Of a stretch of DNA of 64,000 nucleotides, positions 35,365 to 44,849 are shown piece by piece. Made by a program: the position numbers and the translations under genes. Position 1 is the first letter of the stretch; each line of letters opens with the position of its first letter. The notes beneath the pieces were generated by a model. It did not search any database and was not told the origin of the DNA. It was given only the letters and a program-made list of their open reading frames with translations. This stretch comes from Ferirhizobium litorale (GTDB taxonomy: Bacteria > Pseudomonadota > Alphaproteobacteria > Rhizobiales > Rhizobiaceae), in assembly GCA_030028905.1 (NCBI GenBank), contig JALDYZ010000018.1, positions 1-64,000 on the forward strand, given 5' to 3'.

Positions 35365-35954
35365 CTGTCCTCCTTCTGTCGGCGGAAGCAGTTCGACCAC
35401 AATCACGAAATCCTGGATTCGAAAGCACTACAAATGCGAACCGAAGGCCTTTCAGGCAGCGGAAGGCTCCCCACTCGGCAGATATGCTGAAGTTGGCCGC
35501 AGAGCGGCGCATACAAAAGGCAGGCGATAGAGATCGCCGGAGTCAATTTTCAGCAGTTCGACCATCATACCTGAGGACGGCGCTCCAGCCCCCGCTCCCG
35601 CCATCGTCCCTGCCAGATACTGTCGATGCCAGACAATGCGCCGCGACGGTGAAAAATGCAAGAAAACTTGCGCCGGTTCCGGCGGTTTCATGGCCATTTT
35701 GCGTGCCTGCGGTAGCGCCAAGCGCGTCGACCACAATCAGCGCGATAGTCTTGCGCCGGCCAAAGGGAGGGTGAGCGCGTTTGCCGTGGCCGCCTGCCCG
35801 TCTCGTCGCAACAGCTTCCGGCTTCGTTCTTCTTGTCTTTCGTCAATTTTCTTTGCGTGGTCTTGGTATTATACTCATTTGGTACAGTATTTTACTTCGA
35901 ACTCTCGCCGGTCTGTACTACGATCCCCGATGGTGATTGAGAGGAGATAAAAGG
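35365..35954. other. Intergenic region without a recognisable gene
   Basis: About 590 bases. Overlapping open frames occur on both strands (e.g. 35484-35774 plus, 35452-35736 minus), but none has a convincing start or a familiar translation. The AT-rich part at about 35820-35900 is probably the promoter of the gene at 35955. Confidence 0.35.
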
Positions 35955-36425
35955 ATGAGCGATACCAAGAAGCCGGATCCCAATAGCCCGATCCCGAGTG
36001 CGGAAAAGCTGCGCATGAACATCCTGGAGCGGCAGTTGGCCGACATGGACCGCGAGGACAAGCTCAAGGAGGCGCAGCGCAAGGAACACACGAAGTTCGC
36101 CGACGAGTTCTTCAAGAAGCATGTCAGCGACGAGGAGCGCGCCATCATCCAGCGTGTCGTCATGCGGGCGGTCAACGAAGGCAAGATGGAGGCGCTGGTC
36201 TACAGCTTCCCATCGGATTTCTGCACCGATAGCGGCCGCGCGATCAACAACGCCGACCCGGACTGGCCCTCGACCTTGCAGGGAAAGGCCAAGGAACTCT
36301 ACGACCGATTCAAGGAAGTCGCGCAGCCGCAGGGCTACCACCTGAAGGCCATGGTCATCAGTTTCCCGGGCGGCGTTCCCGGCGACATCGGCTTCTACCT
36401 CAGCTGGGAACCTCCGGTCGCCTGA
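35955..36425 (+). CDS. Hypothetical protein
   Basis: A 156-residue soluble protein starting MSDTKKPDPNSP, with GAGGAG and AAGG sites just upstream. The N-terminal half is highly charged and helical (LERQLADMDREDKLKEAQRKEHTKFADEFF). The C-terminal half has several hydrophobic strands ending in GGVPGDIGFYLSWEPP. I do not recognise a named domain. It precedes the AI-2E-type gene by 43 bases on the same strand and may be co-transcribed. Confidence 0.7.
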   Translation: MSDTKKPDPNSPIPSAEKLRMNILERQLADMDREDKLKEAQRKEHTKFADEFFKKHVSDEERAIIQRVVMRAVNEGKMEALVYSFPSDFCTDSGRAINNADPDWPSTLQGKAKELYDRFKEVAQPQGYHLKAMVISFPGGVPGDIGFYLSWEPPVA

Positions 36426-36468
36426 ACTGTCGCGGCTCGGATGCGTGAACGGGGGAGAATTGCACACT

Positions 36469-37587
36469 ATGGAAAATGATCCATCCTCCGGCATTTCGCG
36501 GGAACCACCGGGCGTCACCCATCAAGCGACGATGGAAACGAGGATCACCGACTTCGTCCGCTTCGGCGTCGTCGCGCTGTTCGCCTACTGGTCGTTTACG
36601 CTCGTCGCACCCTTCGTCATCATCACGATCTGGGCGGCGATCCTGGTGGTGGCGCTCTATCCCGTCTTCAGCTACTTGCGCAAATATACCGGCGGCGGTG
36701 GCCGGCTCGCCGCCTTCATGATCACGATCGTCTGCCTTGCGATCATCATCGGACCGCTTGCGGCCATTGCCCTGAATTTCGCCGACGCCGCCTACTCGTT
36801 TTTCGAGAGGGTGAAGGATGGCGGATTTACGGTGCCGGCACCACCTGCACACGTACGGGACTGGCCGGTGGTCGGCGAGCGCATCTACCAGGTCTGGTTG
36901 GCCGCCTCGGCGAACCTGGGACAGGCGCTGCAACGACTGGAGCCGTCGCTTCTGCATGCTGGAGGAGTGATCGTATCCAAGATCGCAAGTATCGGCTTCG
37001 GCTTGGCGGGTTTCGTCGTATCGGTCATCATCGCCGGGTTTCTCTTCCGGCCCGCTCCGACGCTGGGCGCAGGGATCAAGCGCTTTGCGCACCGCATCGC
37101 GGGCGAAAAAGGCGTGGGTTTCGTCAACATGGCGGCGGCAACGATCCGCAACGTCGCCCGCGGGGTGATCGGCGTCGCGTTGATACAGACCTTTCTCGCC
37201 GGTGTGATCCTCACCCTTTTCGGCTTTCCAGCGCCGAGCGTGATCGCCTTTCTCGTGCTGATTTTCTGTATCGTGCAGATCGGCCCGGCCCTGGTGCTGC
37301 TGCCGGTCGTCATCTGGGCCTGGACCGCGATGGATGCGATGAAGGCCCTGGCGTTCACGCTTCTGCTCATCCCGCTGCTGGTGATCGACAATGTCATGAA
37401 GCCGATCCTGGTTGCGCGCGGGCTGTCGACGCCGACACTTATCATCCTGATGGGCGTGATCGGCGGCACCCTGTCCTATGGCCTGATCGGCCTGTTCCTC
37501 GGTCCGATCGTGCTCAGCGTGTTCTACGAACTCCTGGTCGCATGGATAAAGTCTCCGTCGTCGGGACCGCCGATACCGCCGCGCTGA
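36469..37587 (+). CDS. AI-2E family transporter (PerM/YdiK-type membrane protein)
   Basis: A 372-residue membrane protein with about seven or eight hydrophobic segments. The N-terminal pair is FGVVALFAYWSFTLVAPFVIITIWAAILVVALYP, and the C-terminal block has the family's PSVIAFLVLIFCIVQIGPALVLLP and GVIGGTLSYGLIGLFLGPIVLSVFYEL. The family includes TqsA-like exporters and Na/H antiporter-like proteins, so the substrate is open. I prefer the ATG at 36469, but GTG 36445 is possible. Its TGA is immediately followed by the stop of the convergent ppk2 (together TGATCA). Confidence 0.82.
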   Translation: MENDPSSGISREPPGVTHQATMETRITDFVRFGVVALFAYWSFTLVAPFVIITIWAAILVVALYPVFSYLRKYTGGGGRLAAFMITIVCLAIIIGPLAAIALNFADAAYSFFERVKDGGFTVPAPPAHVRDWPVVGERIYQVWLAASANLGQALQRLEPSLLHAGGVIVSKIASIGFGLAGFVVSVIIAGFLFRPAPTLGAGIKRFAHRIAGEKGVGFVNMAAATIRNVARGVIGVALIQTFLAGVILTLFGFPAPSVIAFLVLIFCIVQIGPALVLLPVVIWAWTAMDAMKALAFTLLLIPLLVIDNVMKPILVARGLSTPTLIILMGVIGGTLSYGLIGLFLGPIVLSVFYELLVAWIKSPSSGPPIPPR

Positions 37588-38421
37588 TCAGAAGACGCTG
37601 GGTACGATGTTGCGCGCAGTCGTGTCCTCGGCATAGTCGTGCGGCTGCTTCTGACGCTTGCCGAGTTCCGGCTCGTCGAACTTCACTTTCTCATAGGGGA
37701 TCGATTTCAGGATGTGCGAAATGCAGTTGATGCGCGCCGCCTTCTTGTCATCCGACGGTACGATCCACCAAGGCGCATGCTGGCTGTCGGTCATGCGGAT
37801 CATCTCGTCATAGGCGCGTGTGTAGTCCCACCAGCGCCGGTAGGATTCGAGATCCATCGGGCTCAGTTTCCATTGCCGCAGCGGGTCGTCGATGCGGCGG
37901 CGGAAGCGGCGCTCCTGCTCATCCTCGCTGACGGTGAGAAAGTACTTGAGCAGGATCGTGCCGCTCTCGACGAGCGCGGCCTCGAAACGCGGCGCGAGCT
38001 CGAGGAAACGGCGCGACTGTTTCTCGGTGCAGAAGCCCATGACCCGATCGACACCGCCGCGGTTGTACCAGCTGCGATCGAAGATCACGATCTCGCCGGC
38101 GGCCGGGAACTGGGCGATATAGCGCTGCATGTAGATCTGCGACTTCTCGCGGTCGGTCGGTGCCGGAAGCGCGACGACGCGAAAGACGCGCGGGCTGACG
38201 CGCTCCACGAAACGCTTGATGACGCCGCCCTTGCCGGCGGCGTCGCGGCCTTCGAAAACGATGACGATGCGGGCGCCGGATTTCTTCACCCAGGCCTGCA
38301 GGTGCGCGATCTCCACTTGAAGGCGTTGAATTTCCTTCTCGTAGGCGCGCTTGCGGGCCTTCTTGCCATTCTGCTTCTCGACTCCCTCGCCTTCGGATTT
38401 CCCATCGTGCTTCTTGTTCAT
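37588..38421 (-). CDS. ppk2: Polyphosphate kinase 2
   Basis: A 277-residue PPK2-family kinase with Walker A FEGRDAAGKGG, the lid region PTDREKSQIYMQRY and Walker B-like EIVIFDRSWYNR. These enzymes transfer phosphate between polyphosphate and nucleoside diphosphates (class I) or monophosphates. The N-terminal 35 residues are Lys-rich. The ATG at 38421 has GAGGAGG upstream and lies 29 bases after the SulP stop, so the two genes are likely one transcript. Confidence 0.92.
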   Translation of the reverse strand: MNKKHDGKSEGEGVEKQNGKKARKRAYEKEIQRLQVEIAHLQAWVKKSGARIVIVFEGRDAAGKGGVIKRFVERVSPRVFRVVALPAPTDREKSQIYMQRYIAQFPAAGEIVIFDRSWYNRGGVDRVMGFCTEKQSRRFLELAPRFEAALVESGTILLKYFLTVSEDEQERRFRRRIDDPLRQWKLSPMDLESYRRWWDYTRAYDEMIRMTDSQHAPWWIVPSDDKKAARINCISHILKSIPYEKVKFDEPELGKRQKQPHDYAEDTTARNIVPSVF

Positions 38422-38450
38422 CTCTTGTCCTCCTCGGTTTTCCGATATGT

Positions 38451-40160
38451 TCAAGGTCCCGGCGAACCCGATACACCCAGTTGTTCTTCCTTGAATGCGA
38501 TGAGGGCGTCATCAAGATCGTCAAAGAGCCGATGCGGCCCGATGCGGGCGATCACGCCGGCACGGTCGAGCAAGCTTCTCGCTTCCGTATGCAGTTCGGC
38601 GATAGCGAAGACGATGCCTCTCTTGGTGAATTCGGCGTGGATCTCGCCGAGCATGGCGGCCGAAGTGCTGTCGACCTGCGCGACGGTCGCAGCGTCGAGC
38701 ACGAACCATTTCGTGCCCGCTGGCAGGTCGTCTGCGATCTGGCGTAGTCGTTGACGCACGTAGTCGGCGTTGAAGAACAGCAGGCTGTCCTGGATCATGC
38801 AGATGGCGAGGCCCGGTATCGGTTCGGCCTGTGCAAAGCGGTGCAGCTTGTAGAAGCCATCGCGACCGGCGATGCGGCCGAGCAGGGCATCGCGCGGATA
38901 CATGACCTTGCGCAGCAGATAGATCAGCGTCGCGGCAATCGCGATGATCACGCCGTTCAGTACACCGAAGCTGATGGCCCCGGCCATAGTGATCAGCGCA
39001 AAAGCGAATTCCATGCGGCTGATCCGCCACAAGAGGCGCAACTCCTCCACATCGATGAGGCTGATCGCGGCGGCCGCAAGGATGGCCGCGAGCGCCGGGA
39101 TCGGCAGGATGCGCAGGGCGTCGTTGAAGAAGAGCAGCGTGGCGATGAGCGTCGCGGCCGAAACGATGCCGGCAAGCTGGGACATGCCGCCGACCGAAAC
39201 ATTGATGGCCGTGCGCGAGTCCGAGACCGTTACCGGGAAGGCACCGAACAGGCCAGAGCCAATATTCGCCGCACTGAACCCGACCAACTCCCGGTTGGGA
39301 TCGACCTCGTCGCCGAGACGGGACCCGAAACTGCGGGCAGCAACGATGCCCGATCCGAAACTGACGAGAAACACGGCCGCCGATCCGAGGATGAACATGT
39401 CGATCGGCAAGCCGGATAGCTGCGGCATATGCAGGGAGGGCAAGCCGGTCGGAATGCCGCCGACGACGGCGATACCCCGCTGCTGGAACCCGAAAACGGC
39501 CGACAAAAGCACGGAGACGACGACGACGATCACCGGCCCCGGTATCGGCGAGCGCATGACCCTTGCGGCCTGCAGCAGCGCGAACATGGCGCCAGCCAAC
39601 ATGACCGACGGCCAGTGGATCGACGCGCGCTTGTCGATCAGTTCCAGGATCGGCGCGATCAGCCCGCCCGATTCGATGGATAGGCCGGTGAATCGGCCGA
39701 TCTGACCGATCAGGATGGATAGCGAGATGCCCGCGAAGAATCCGACCAGGATCGGCCGCGACAGAAAGGTGGCCAGCACGCCAAGCTTGAGCACCCGCGC
39801 CACCAGGCACAGCACCCCGACGCCGATCGCCAGGATCGCCGCAAGCGCCACCCGATCGGTGCCTGCAGCGGGTGCCGCCGCGATGATCGCCGCCATAGCC
39901 GCCGCCAGCACGGTCATGGATCCCGCGTCCGGACCGACGATCAGCCGCCGTGAGGGGCCGAACACCGCATAGGCGACGACCGAGGCGACGCTTGCATAGA
40001 TCCCCGTTTGTGGCGGCAGGCCGGCGATCGCCGGGTAAGCGATCGCACTCGGAAGGCCAACCGCGGCAACCGCGAGACCGGCGGAAATATCGCTTCGCCA
40101 CCAGTCTGCACGGAACCCTGCAAAACCCTTGAAGACCGGCAGATCGAAGCTGCGCGCCAT
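38451..40160 (-). CDS. SulP family anion transporter with STAS domain
   Basis: A 569-residue protein. Residues about 20-430 hold 10-14 transmembrane segments with the SulP signature region (GLPSAIAYPAIAGLPPQTGIYAS). The C-terminal 110 residues form a STAS domain (LLFFNADYVRQRL, WFVLDAATVAQVDSTSAAML). It may carry sulfate, bicarbonate or dicarboxylates. The start is MARSFDLP at 40160. It is followed by ppk2. Confidence 0.9.
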   Translation of the reverse strand: MARSFDLPVFKGFAGFRADWWRSDISAGLAVAAVGLPSAIAYPAIAGLPPQTGIYASVASVVAYAVFGPSRRLIVGPDAGSMTVLAAAMAAIIAAAPAAGTDRVALAAILAIGVGVLCLVARVLKLGVLATFLSRPILVGFFAGISLSILIGQIGRFTGLSIESGGLIAPILELIDKRASIHWPSVMLAGAMFALLQAARVMRSPIPGPVIVVVVSVLLSAVFGFQQRGIAVVGGIPTGLPSLHMPQLSGLPIDMFILGSAAVFLVSFGSGIVAARSFGSRLGDEVDPNRELVGFSAANIGSGLFGAFPVTVSDSRTAINVSVGGMSQLAGIVSAATLIATLLFFNDALRILPIPALAAILAAAAISLIDVEELRLLWRISRMEFAFALITMAGAISFGVLNGVIIAIAATLIYLLRKVMYPRDALLGRIAGRDGFYKLHRFAQAEPIPGLAICMIQDSLLFFNADYVRQRLRQIADDLPAGTKWFVLDAATVAQVDSTSAAMLGEIHAEFTKRGIVFAIAELHTEARSLLDRAGVIARIGPHRLFDDLDDALIAFKEEQLGVSGSPGP

Positions 40161-40233
40161 GTCGTTTCCCGCTTCCTTCGCTTGCGGAGGGGTGGGCGCG
40201 GCTACCGCGGTCGCCACGCGCCATTCATTGCAG

Positions 40234-41391
40234 TCAATGCTCGAGGAACACGTAGTTCATCCAACTGCTCATCCGCAGCAACACCTTCCTGAGGATCGCA
40301 ACATGGTGCCAGTGCTCGGTATAGACGGCGACGTCGGCGACGACACCACCGGGCAGATTGTACGCGCTGGTGTCTTCCAGAATATCGAGTGTTGCCAAGG
40401 TGCGGCCCGGACTACTGCGTTCTGGAGATTGCGGATCGATCAGCGCGCCTGTCGGCTGCAACTGGCCCTGCGCCATCACGTCGATAATACCGCTGACCTT
40501 GGCCTTGAAGATCTTGCCCGGCACGGCCTTGAAAGCGACTTCGGCTTCGTCGCCGACGCGCACCCTCTGGAGGGAATTCTGGATGAACGCTGCGGCCATT
40601 ATCCGGTCGTCGGAATTGATAAAGACCATTACCGGTCTCAGCGGCAGAGGATTGGCCATCATGCCGGGGCGCAGAAAGACTTGCGTGACGTAGCCATTGC
40701 CTGGTGCGCGGACCGTGGTTTGATCGAGTTCGAATTCTGCATTCGCCAGTTCGGCACGGATGCGCGCGACGGCCGGGTTGACGCCATTGATTTCCGCCTC
40801 ATAGGCAATTCGTGCCTGGATTGCCTGGGCCTGGGCGGTACCGACGGCCGCTTCCGCGGTGAGGTAGATGCCCCTTCGGTTGTCGACTTCCAGTTCGGAA
40901 TAGACTGCTGCCCTTCCCTGGGCTTTGGCATTGTCGTTGGATTGCTGCACGCGTTCGTAGGCTTGGAGGGCCCGATCGCGAGAGGCTTCCGTGCCGACCA
41001 GGGCGGAGTCGGCCGCATCCATCGCGGCCTTCAGCTGAAGCACGGACTGCTCGGCGGCGACGAGCTCTGCCTTCTTCTGGTCGACGGCAAACTGATAAGG
41101 GCGCGGATCGATGCGGAATAGCACCTCACCCGTCTTCAGGGGGACGTTGGTCGCCACCGGCACATCGACGACGATGCCACCGACGGCGGGGATCAACGGA
41201 GCTGATGTGAAGTAGATGCGCCCGTCATTGGAAAACGGATGGTTGTAGCTCATCAGAAGGATCAGCCCGGAAATCAGGAAGATGCCCCCGAGCGTCGCCG
41301 TCGATACCGTCCACTGGTTAACCGGGATCCTGAAGATCTTGAAGACGGCTATGCAAATCGCGGCATAGGTGAGGATGAGAAGAAGGTCCAT
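40234..41391 (-). CDS. HlyD/EmrA-like membrane fusion protein (YiaV-like)
   Basis: A 385-residue periplasmic adaptor with two N-terminal hydrophobic segments (LLLILTYAAICIAVF and GIFLISGLILLMSY), a lipoyl-like half motif (PAVGGIVVDVPVATNVPLKTGEVLFRIDPRPYQ), a coiled-coil hairpin of about 120 residues and a beta-barrel (TVRAPGNGYVTQVFLRPGMMA). The pairing with a DUF3302 (YiaW-like) gene, overlapping by one base, matches E. coli yiaW-yiaV. No inner-membrane pump or outer-membrane channel gene is adjacent. Confidence 0.87.
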   Translation of the reverse strand: MDLLLILTYAAICIAVFKIFRIPVNQWTVSTATLGGIFLISGLILLMSYNHPFSNDGRIYFTSAPLIPAVGGIVVDVPVATNVPLKTGEVLFRIDPRPYQFAVDQKKAELVAAEQSVLQLKAAMDAADSALVGTEASRDRALQAYERVQQSNDNAKAQGRAAVYSELEVDNRRGIYLTAEAAVGTAQAQAIQARIAYEAEINGVNPAVARIRAELANAEFELDQTTVRAPGNGYVTQVFLRPGMMANPLPLRPVMVFINSDDRIMAAAFIQNSLQRVRVGDEAEVAFKAVPGKIFKAKVSGIIDVMAQGQLQPTGALIDPQSPERSSPGRTLATLDILEDTSAYNLPGGVVADVAVYTEHWHHVAILRKVLLRMSSWMNYVFLEH

Positions 41392-41732
41392 CAGGCTTTC
41401 TCCCTCTCATTCTGTTGCTTTTCAAGCTCGGCAATGCGTGCCTGAAGCTGAGCGATTTCGGCGTTTGCTTCCTTTTCATGCAAGAGCTTGCCGCTTGGCT
41501 GGATTCCCCATCCGCGGTCCTCGCGATAGATCGTTGCCCATATGAAGAGAAACGGCCAGATGGCGTGCAGGGTGAACAGGCTGACCCAACCGGCAACATG
41601 GATCGCATCCTGGTGCGGATGGTTACGCGACTTTGCGATCAGATGCGGAATGTCGTGGATGGCGATGACGCCGTAAAACAGCGTTAACACCATGAAGATC
41701 AGTACTCCAAGAGCGAAATAGTCCAGAAACAA
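41391..41732 (-). CDS. DUF3302 inner-membrane protein (YiaW-like)
   Basis: A 113-residue protein with two transmembrane segments (FALGVLIFMVLTLFYGVIAI and VAGWVSLFTLHAIWPFLFIWATIY) and a C-terminal coiled coil (EKEANAEIAQLQARIAELEKQQN). I place the start at TTG 41732, which has GAAGGAGG 8 bases upstream; the ATG at 41771 has no such site. Stop and next start share a base (TGATG), so translation is coupled to the HlyD-like protein. Confidence 0.82.
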   Translation of the reverse strand: MFLDYFALGVLIFMVLTLFYGVIAIHDIPHLIAKSRNHPHQDAIHVAGWVSLFTLHAIWPFLFIWATIYREDRGWGIQPSGKLLHEKEANAEIAQLQARIAELEKQQNEREKA

Positions 41733-42152
41733 TCGCTTGTCCTCCTTCGGCCGGGCTATGATGAGCACCATGCAAGCGGGCTCGGTCCCTTGCTTTTTTT
41801 ATCCTAGCGCGACTGCGACATGCGCGCCTGTAGCATCGCGTAGTCTCTGTTCGCCGTTCTCTTTGAGGAACGGCGACGTCGGGTCGGGTCGAAAACCCGG
41901 CACCCATGGAACGATCGACGAATTGGGTTCGGAAGCCACTGCAACAGATCGGCTGTGGGAGGCATTGTGCCTCCATGGTCTCAGTCGGATGAGGGGTTGG
42001 GACCACATTGCATCTCCCTGTACAGCCCGGTCCCGATCCGGTGTTTTCGTGATTGCATATATATTACGCCAGCGAAGTGCCTGAGTGTAGTACACTTTAT
42101 GTTGTACCCGGGCCCGCTACTCGCCAGGATGGAGTTCAGGGAGATGGACCAC
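41733..42152. other. Intergenic region upstream of the YiaW-like gene
   Basis: About 420 bases with no convincing gene. It should hold the promoter for the yiaW-like operon. I saw no consensus anaerobox or clear terminator. Confidence 0.35.
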
Positions 42153-42392
42153 TCAATCAATGTCTTGCTGCCTGCCGGTTGGGTGCGGCCATTCGCGCCA
42201 GTGGGTCGGATGAATGTCGATGCGCTCCATGGTCCTCGCGTTCTTCCATCCGCCGACAACCCGAACGCATGGAAACACGAGGGAGTGCGTACCGTCCTTG
42301 TCTATGACGGCCAGCTCAAGCTCTCGGTCGGAGGGCGCGTTGGAAATCGATCTCCACATCTGCGGCACGGTTCCCTTTCTGAGCGTAGGCAT
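42153..42392 (-). CDS. Small conserved-type hypothetical protein
   Basis: A 79-residue ORF ([20 protein letters not shown]...). The segments [19 protein letters not shown] and IHPTHWREW look like a compact soluble domain I associate with short unnamed proteins of rhizobia, sometimes near regulatory genes. GGGGAG is directly upstream of the ATG. It lies divergently 180 bases before fixL. The function is unknown. Confidence 0.65.
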   Translation of the reverse strand: MPTLRKGTVPQMWRSISNAPSDRELELAVIDKDGTHSLVFPCVRVVGGWKNARTMERIDIHPTHWREWPHPTGRQQDID

Positions 42393-42570
42393 CTCCCCTC
42401 TCTTGCCAACGGCACGAGAAGCCCACCTCGATCACACGGCGCCGGCTGCGGCCAGCGGTGGGGTTCCGTTGCGGCGTTGTCGCGGTTCACGAGAGCCGCA
42501 GCGCGTGACCTCTTGCCAGGTGTACGGTGCGCGGCGTTCAATGGATCAGCGAGGGCAACAACAAGAGTAT

Positions 42571-44112
42571 ATGGCGACGCACATGCGTGCATTGACGCGA
42601 ATCAACTCTGATCCTGCAGCCGAGCCGGCTGACGGTCTGAGAGGACACATGCTTCAGGCCGCCTTGTCGAGGCGGCTGGATTTCTGGCGCGCCTGTCTCG
42701 TGGCGGCAATCGCGGTGGCAGTGGCATTTCTCGTCAGGCTTCTGCTCCAGGACGTGCTCGACAACAGGCTGAGGTTTGCCTTCTTCCTGCCCGTCGTGCT
42801 GCTGATCGCGACCATCGGTGGGCGATGGGCGGGATTGTTTACCCTTGCGTTGTCGCTGATTGCGGCCGTCGTCGTGTCCGAACTGTTTGCGCCCGGCGCC
42901 ACCGAGGCAGCCGACATTGCGACGTTTGCCGCCCTGGGGTTTGCCGCCGCCTGGATGGGCACGATGCTGTTTGCGGCCTGGCGTACCATCGACGAAACGA
43001 AGGCGACGCTGGATGCCCGCGAAGAGCACCTGAAGCTGTTGCTGGATACGGTGCCGGACGCCACGATCGTCATCGACCATGAGGGCCGGGTCGTTTCCTA
43101 CAACATCGCGGCTGTCCGCCAGTTCGGCTACGAGGACACCGAGGTCATCGGCCGGAACATCCGCATGCTGATGCCGGGGCCCTATCAAGACGAGCACGAC
43201 GGATATATCCGCCGCTACCTCTCAACCGGCGAAAAACGCATCATTGGCGTCGACCGCGTCGTCGTCGGGCAGCGCAAGGACGGCTCGACTTTTCCCATGA
43301 AGCTGGTGGTGGGCGAGATGAAGGTCGCAGGCAAGTCATTTTTTACCGGGATCGTCCGGGACCTGACCGAGCGCGAGCAATCGGCCGCCCGCCTCGAGGA
43401 GGTGCAGGGCGAGCTGGCGCGACTTGCCCGTCTCAACGAACTTGGAGAAATGGCTTCGACGCTGGCCCACGAACTCAGCCAGCCGCTGGCAGCAATCGCC
43501 AACTATGCCCAGGGCTGCAACCGCCTGCTGGCAGTGGCAGGGGATTCAGGTAGCGACATTCGCGCGGCCATGGCGGAGATCACCCGCCACGCCTTGCGTG
43601 CCGGCGAGATCATCCGTCATCTCCGCGAGTTCGTCATGCGCGGCGATACCGAAAAGAAACCGGAAGATATGCGCCGCCTGATCGAGAAGGCGGCGGCGCT
43701 TGCGCTGGTCGGATCCCGAGAGCAAGGCATTCGCACCGTGTTCGCCTTCGGGGCCGGTTCTCAATCGGTCATGGTGGATCATGTCCAGATCCAGCAGGTG
43801 CTGACGAATCTGATGCGCAATGCGACGGAAGCAATGCGCGACAGCGAGAAGCGTGAGCTTACCGTCAGAACCTCTCTCGACGAGGCCAGCAACGTCGTTG
43901 TCGAGGTCGTCGATACCGGACCCGGCATTTCAGAAGACATCACCACCGAGCTCTTCAGCCCCTTCGTCACGACCAAGGCCGGGGGCATGGGTCTCGGTCT
44001 GTCTATCTCGAAGCGTATCATCGAGGCCCATGGCGGCGCGATCACCGCGTTTCGCAACGACCGTGGCGGTGCGACGTTTCGCTTCACTCTTCCTTCCCTT
44101 GCGGAAACCTGA
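42571..44112 (+). CDS. fixL: FixL-type oxygen-sensor histidine kinase
   Basis: A 513-residue kinase with about four N-terminal transmembrane segments, a PAS domain ([23 protein letters not shown]) and a HisKA/HATPase core ([46 protein letters not shown]). The PAS domain keeps the FixL haem ligand His in [10 protein letters not shown] and, 20 residues later, the Arg of IIGVDR (equivalents of B. japonicum H200 and R220), so it should bind haem and sense oxygen. The start is uncertain among ATG 42541, 42571 and 42583. fixJ follows after 3 bases. Confidence 0.9.
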   Translation: MATHMRALTRINSDPAAEPADGLRGHMLQAALSRRLDFWRACLVAAIAVAVAFLVRLLLQDVLDNRLRFAFFLPVVLLIATIGGRWAGLFTLALSLIAAVVVSELFAPGATEAADIATFAALGFAAAWMGTMLFAAWRTIDETKATLDAREEHLKLLLDTVPDATIVIDHEGRVVSYNIAAVRQFGYEDTEVIGRNIRMLMPGPYQDEHDGYIRRYLSTGEKRIIGVDRVVVGQRKDGSTFPMKLVVGEMKVAGKSFFTGIVRDLTEREQSAARLEEVQGELARLARLNELGEMASTLAHELSQPLAAIANYAQGCNRLLAVAGDSGSDIRAAMAEITRHALRAGEIIRHLREFVMRGDTEKKPEDMRRLIEKAAALALVGSREQGIRTVFAFGAGSQSVMVDHVQIQQVLTNLMRNATEAMRDSEKRELTVRTSLDEASNVVVEVVDTGPGISEDITTELFSPFVTTKAGGMGLGLSISKRIIEAHGGAITAFRNDRGGATFRFTLPSLAET

Positions 44113-44115
44113 CCG

Positions 44116-44733
44116 ATGGCCAGCGACGATTGCACCGTTCACATTGTCGACGACGAGGAGTCCGTCAGGAAGTCGCTCGCGTTCCTGTTGACTTCGGCGG
44201 GGTTCACTGTGCGGGTGCATCAGTCGGCAACCGCCTTTCTCGAACTGGCGCCGACGCTCGGCCGGTGCTGCCTCGTCACCGACCTGAGGATGCCCGACAT
44301 GGATGGCGTCGAACTGTTGCGTCATCTCAGGCAACGGTCGCTTGAGGTTCCCTCGATCGTCATCACCGGCCACGCCGACGTGCCAATGGCGGTGCAGGCG
44401 ATGAAAGCCGGCGCCATCGACTTCATCGAAAAGCCTTTCGAAGACGCGGTGCTGATCGATGCCATCAGGCGCGGACTGGAGGACCTCGCCGCCACCGCCG
44501 AGGCGGAGGACGTCGCAACAATACGCGCGCGCTTGGCGCTGCTCAGCGATCGCGAGCGGGAGGTGCTGATCGGCGTCGTGGCCGGATTGCCGAACAAGAC
44601 GATCGCGTTCGACCTCGACATAAGCCCACGGACGGTCGAGGTACATCGCGCCAACGTCATGGCGAAGATGATGGCGCGGAACCTGCCGCAACTGGTGCGC
44701 ATGGCGCTTGCCGCGGGTTTTGGTCCAAAATAG
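44116..44733 (+). CDS. fixJ: Response regulator FixJ
   Basis: A 205-residue two-domain regulator. The receiver has D12/D13, the phospho-acceptor D56 (VTDLRMPDMDG), the switch Thr in VITGHADV and Lys in EKPF. The LuxR-type helix-turn-helix is LLSDREREVLIGVVAGLPNKTIAFDLDISPRTVEVHRANVM. It is directly downstream of fixL and should activate fixK-type genes when oxygen is low. Confidence 0.92.
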   Translation: MASDDCTVHIVDDEESVRKSLAFLLTSAGFTVRVHQSATAFLELAPTLGRCCLVTDLRMPDMDGVELLRHLRQRSLEVPSIVITGHADVPMAVQAMKAGAIDFIEKPFEDAVLIDAIRRGLEDLAATAEAEDVATIRARLALLSDREREVLIGVVAGLPNKTIAFDLDISPRTVEVHRANVMAKMMARNLPQLVRMALAAGFGPK

Positions 44734-44849
44734 AGGGAGCCTTTCCTTCGGACATTTTGACCGTTGCGAGGCCGGGAATTGCGCCATGTCAAGGCCATCG
44801 AGCCGTTTTGCGTTAAACTGGTCAAATTTGCTCCAGGGAGGAGAAGGCC

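Noticed and set aside
35484..35774. Plus-strand ORF in the 35.4-35.9 kb gap
   Set aside because: Overlaps comparable ORFs on the other strand and lacks a good start or homology.
44812..44826. TTAAACTGGTCAAA before the FMN-barrel gene as an anaerobox
   Set aside because: Spacing and the left half site deviate from the consensus; about 6 of 10 positions match.
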